Below, in pieces: positions 61,185 through 64,000 of a DNA stretch of 64,000 bases. Position numbers and translations under genes: made by a program. This DNA is from Dehalococcoidia bacterium. GTDB lineage: Bacteria > Chloroflexota > Dehalococcoidia > Bin125. A model generated the notes under the pieces. The model worked only from the letters and a program-made list of their open reading frames with translations. It did not search any database and was not told where the DNA came from. Location of the stretch: positions 132,468-196,467 of the forward strand of contig JAJDXE010000015.1 in the NCBI GenBank assembly GCA_022825265.1, written 5' to 3'. Every line of letters begins with the position of its first letter. Positions within the stretch are counted from its first letter, which is position 1.

Positions 61185-63590
61185 TCAGGGTACCCAGTTG
61201 TTGAGAATGGCGCCCTCGAGCACGCGCTGGACGAGCGGGCCGGCATCGTCCGACCCCGACTTGGCGTTATCCAGGACGACCGTCACGACCAATCGAGGTT
61301 CTTCAAAGTTCGCCCAACCGGTGAACCAGACGTGGTTGTACGAGAGTTCCTCTGGTTCCTCGTCGTCTTCGACAGATTCCTGCGACTCGTCCTCTTCCGT
61401 CCGCTCGCTATTCAGCTCGACATCGATCTCTTCGTCCTGCTCAAGTTCGTCCACCTCTCCTTCTTCACCCTCAGATAGCGCGTCGGGTTCGACCAGCTGG
61501 TCCTCGGACGTACCGGACTTGCCGGCCACTCTGAGCACGCTGCCCTGGAAGACGTAGAAGCCAGTTCCATAGGGCTGCGAGATGGTCGTCCGCAGGGCTG
61601 CCTGTAGCTGCTCCAGCGTGTCGGCGGAGACGGGCAAGACGCTGATCGATCGGCGTTCGATCACTTGCGGCGGCGCGCCGCTCGGCTCGATTGATTGGGC
61701 GATGATCGGGGTGCTGACCACTCCATTGGTCGCCAGGGCGGCGTATGCGTTGGCCATTTGCAGAACCGTCACCGAGACGAATCCCTGTCCGATGCTCATG
61801 TTGATCGTGTCGCCGGTGAACCAGGCCTCGTTGACCTGTTCCACCTTCCAAGAGGGATCCGGATTCACTCCGCGCTCTTCGTTCAGACCGATGATCCCGG
61901 TTCGTTCTCCGAACCCGAATCCAGCTGCGACAAACGGCAGCAGGCCTTCGTCGATCCCATCGAGCGTCAGCCCGACCTCGTAGAAGACCGTGTTGCACGA
62001 CTCGGCCAAGGCTTGCGACAGCGTGATCCGGCCCTGGTCGACGTCTTTCCAGTTGTGCAGCGGCTTGTCGCCGATCTTCATCCATTGCGCCGGACAGGAG
62101 ACGCGGTCGGTGATCTCGTAGCCACCGCTCTCTAGCGCTGCCGCCAGCGTGACGACCTTGAACGTCGAGGCCGGTGCGTAGACCTGTTCGACGGCTCGAT
62201 TGATGAACGGCTGCCGTTCGTCGAAGAAGTAGGTCTCGTACTCCTCCTGGGTGACGCCGTCGACGAGCGTGTTCGGGTCGATCCGAGGGTAGGAGGCCAT
62301 TGCCAGGACGTACCCGCTGCGCGGATCGATTGCTACCACGGCTCCCGGTTCTTCGCCCAGCGCGTCCTCGGCCAACTGCTGTACACGCACGTCGAGTGTG
62401 AGCCGAATGTCAGCTCCGTCGATCGCCGGGCGGTTGGCGATCTCTCTGACCGGTCGGCCGATCGGATCAATGACCAACAGGCTGCCTCCGCGTCGGCCCG
62501 CCAGCACTCGCTCGAAACTCTGCTCGATCCCGTCGCGGCCGACCCAGTCGCCGGCCCGGTAGCCCTCGACGTAGAGTTCGGCCAGCTCGGTTGGGTTGAT
62601 CTCCTGCAGGTAGCCGATCACATGGGCGGCGACGTCGCCGAAGGGATAGAAACGCCGCGTCTGGCGCGTCAGCAGGATGCCCTGAGACGCCAGCTGTTCA
62701 AACTCTGCGATCACTTCCGGCGCGGTATCCAGCGGCAGCTCGGCCACTCTGATGAACTGGTATGAGGGCAGGTCCTGGTAGATACGAGCACGGACCTCTT
62801 CCTCGTTGGCTCCCAGGCGGTTGACAAAGAACTCCAACACCGCTTGCTCATCCTCAATCGAATCCCATTCCACACCGACAATCACGATTTCGGTCTCGCC
62901 GGCGAGGACGACGCCGTTGCGGTCGAGAATCTGACCGCGCGCCGGGGTCTCGATCAGCACCCTGATCAGGTAGCCGGACGACCCCAGTCCGCTGAACATG
63001 AGATCGGGTGTCCAGTCCACGACCCAGTGCGGCTGACGTAGCGCTCGCGCCTGGACGATCTCTTCGATCTCGCCGAAGAACGTGGTCTGGTAGCGGATGA
63101 TCACTTCGTGCGACGACGCGTTCTCATCGTCCTGGGGCGATACCTCCCAGGAGAACCCGCCGATCGTTGCTTCGGCCCAGACGTCTCGGTAGCGCTGCTC
63201 GAAGGCCTCAGCGCTGATTCGTTCCCTCGTCTCGATTGAGGTTCTTTCGTAGGCACCGGAAAGATCGCCTGTTGCCACGAGATGAAAGAAACTCTGCACG
63301 GCAAAGCGGGCGCTCGGCGGAGCGACTTCGAGATTCTCAAGCTCCTCGGCCGGCGGAGTGTAGGCAGCGCTGAGGTCTGAGGGGGCGTCGCCTGCGGCGG
63401 CGCCAGTCGCCGTGGCGCCCTGCTGCGCTTCCTCGGCGCCCTCCTCTGGCGGAGGCGGGAAGTACTGCGACAGGTCGCGCTCGGATTCACCGCCGAAAAT
63501 GCAGCCGCTGAGCACGAGCGCTGCCGCGATCAGCAGCGCAGAGAGCCACACGCCAGCAGACCGTTTTGGTAGTCGAGGCAGGTCGCCCAT
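61185..63590 (-). CDS. Lipoprotein penicillin-binding protein (MecA-like transpeptidase)
   Basis: The 801-residue protein cross-links peptidoglycan. It has a signal with lipobox LVLSGC (Cys 30), a Pro/Glu linker and an NTF2-like MecA N-terminal domain (about 90-195). A dimerisation domain (215-390) and the transpeptidase follow. The catalytic motifs are intact: PASTFK (Ser 475, Lys 478), SCN (531-533) and KSGT (691-694). An unusual acidic insert (about 702-749, Glu/Asp-rich) follows KSGT, before the last strands. A lipid anchor in place of a transmembrane helix is also unusual for class B PBPs. Confidence 0.9.
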   Translation of the reverse strand: MGDLPRLPKRSAGVWLSALLIAAALVLSGCIFGGESERDLSQYFPPPPEEGAEEAQQGATATGAAAGDAPSDLSAAYTPPAEELENLEVAPPSARFAVQSFFHLVATGDLSGAYERTSIETRERISAEAFEQRYRDVWAEATIGGFSWEVSPQDDENASSHEVIIRYQTTFFGEIEEIVQARALRQPHWVVDWTPDLMFSGLGSSGYLIRVLIETPARGQILDRNGVVLAGETEIVIVGVEWDSIEDEQAVLEFFVNRLGANEEEVRARIYQDLPSYQFIRVAELPLDTAPEVIAEFEQLASQGILLTRQTRRFYPFGDVAAHVIGYLQEINPTELAELYVEGYRAGDWVGRDGIEQSFERVLAGRRGGSLLVIDPIGRPVREIANRPAIDGADIRLTLDVRVQQLAEDALGEEPGAVVAIDPRSGYVLAMASYPRIDPNTLVDGVTQEEYETYFFDERQPFINRAVEQVYAPASTFKVVTLAAALESGGYEITDRVSCPAQWMKIGDKPLHNWKDVDQGRITLSQALAESCNTVFYEVGLTLDGIDEGLLPFVAAGFGFGERTGIIGLNEERGVNPDPSWKVEQVNEAWFTGDTINMSIGQGFVSVTVLQMANAYAALATNGVVSTPIIAQSIEPSGAPPQVIERRSISVLPVSADTLEQLQAALRTTISQPYGTGFYVFQGSVLRVAGKSGTSEDQLVEPDALSEGEEGEVDELEQDEEIDVELNSERTEEDESQESVEDDEEPEELSYNHVWFTGWANFEEPRLVVTVVLDNAKSGSDDAGPLVQRVLEGAILNNWVP

Positions 63591-63727
63591 GCCCGGCTTA
63601 TCCGCTCACCCCGCTCAAACTCACCTTACCAGCCGTTTGGCAGCCCAGAGTATCGGCGTTCAACGTAGCAAGCGTTAGACTTGAATCGTTCCGGCAGCGC
63701 GTATCCGACGCAGAGGGGATTCAGCAG

Positions 63728-64000
63728 ATGGACTATCGCGAAGACCAAACCATCGTCGACTTCCGCAACGAAGTGCAGACGTTCATTTCCGACAATTTGC
63801 CCGACGACTGGGGCTCCAAGCCCCAGGGCGAGGGCTATGACGCCGACGTGATGCAGGTCACCCGATCGTTTCAGACAGAAATGGCCAAGCGGCGCTGGCT
63901 GACCATGGCCTGGCCGGAGGAGCACGGCGGACTCGATGCACCGCACTCGCAGCAGATGATCATGGCCGAGGAAATGGCCTACCACCGCGCGCCCGGCGGC
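63728..64000 (+). CDS. Acyl-CoA dehydrogenase N-terminus (partial)
   Basis: Only the first 91 residues are inside the window. They show the N-terminal helical domain of acyl-CoA dehydrogenases: IVDFRNEVQTFISDNLPDDW, WLTMAWPEEHGGLDAPHSQQ and MIMAEEMAYHRAPGG, a typical family opening. The catalytic domain lies outside, so the substrate class cannot be judged. A GAGGGGATT site precedes the ATG. It diverges from the penicillin-binding protein gene across about 137 bases. Confidence 0.87.
   Translation, partial: MDYREDQTIVDFRNEVQTFISDNLPDDWGSKPQGEGYDADVMQVTRSFQTEMAKRRWLTMAWPEEHGGLDAPHSQQMIMAEEMAYHRAPGG

Overview
This 64 kb window is a gene-dense, GC-rich bacterial chromosome segment with about 60 protein genes. 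I see no rRNA, tRNA, CRISPR array, transposase or assembled prophage, and no gene-free stretch reaches 300 bases. The gene set suggests a member of the Chloroflexota, perhaps a SAR202- or Dehalococcoidia-like lineage. The grounds are a malyl-CoA lyase with a Chloroflexus-type N-terminus, four luciferase-like flavin/F420 oxidoreductases, several LivJ-type binding proteins and two enoyl-CoA hydratases. This placement is inference from remembered family features, not a computed phylogeny.

Layout. 1-4.2 kb: end of a zinc/manganese-type ABC transporter, a coiled-coil protein and a P-type ATPase. 4.2-8.2 kb: malyl-CoA lyase, an orphan phage-terminase-like pair and a luciferase-like oxidoreductase. 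8.2-9.4 kb: gpmA and a HIT protein, divergent. 9.4-18.5 kb: a branched-chain-amino-acid-type ABC transporter (livG-livF-livH-livM) facing three binding-protein genes, one of which encodes two fused binding domains. 18.5-22.9 kb: oxidoreductase, HicB/HicA pair, two crotonases and a small-protein/retropepsin pair. 23-27.2 kb: Na/Ca-exchanger-type antiporter, PerM-type permease, small Cys protein, MBL hydrolase and a haem-type ABC ATPase. 27.3-34.1 kb: a complete iron-sulfur operon, sufR-sufC-sufB-sufD-Rieske-sufS-sufU-sufT. 34.1-45.9 kb: mostly metabolic and transport genes (MFS, acetoacetate-decarboxylase-like, DegV, oxidoreductases, Tat-type oligopeptide-binding lipoprotein, GNAT, arylsulfotransferase-like, SsuD-like, hydrolase, proB). 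46-64 kb: housekeeping genes (YihY, ileS, murJ, rpsT, rimO, scpB, mtaB, glycerate kinase, a penicillin-binding protein) and the start of an acyl-CoA dehydrogenase.

Working together. The suf operon is a self-contained Fe-S assembly and sensing unit. It would supply the Fe-S enzymes encoded here (RimO, MtaB and the Rieske protein). The liv genes form a transporter with several alternative receptors. Crotonases, acyl-CoA dehydrogenase, malyl-CoA lyase and glycerate kinase point to acyl-CoA and C2/C3 carbon turnover; how they connect is inference.

Most notable: several genes carry a TANNNT box exactly six bases before the start codon, which suggests leaderless mRNAs. livH appears to start at an AUA codon overlapping the livF stop. 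A dispersed GC-rich palindromic repeat family has one copy inserted in frame in the terminase. One binding protein is an internal tandem duplication. An aspartic-protease/partner gene pair resembles a small selfish or stress module.
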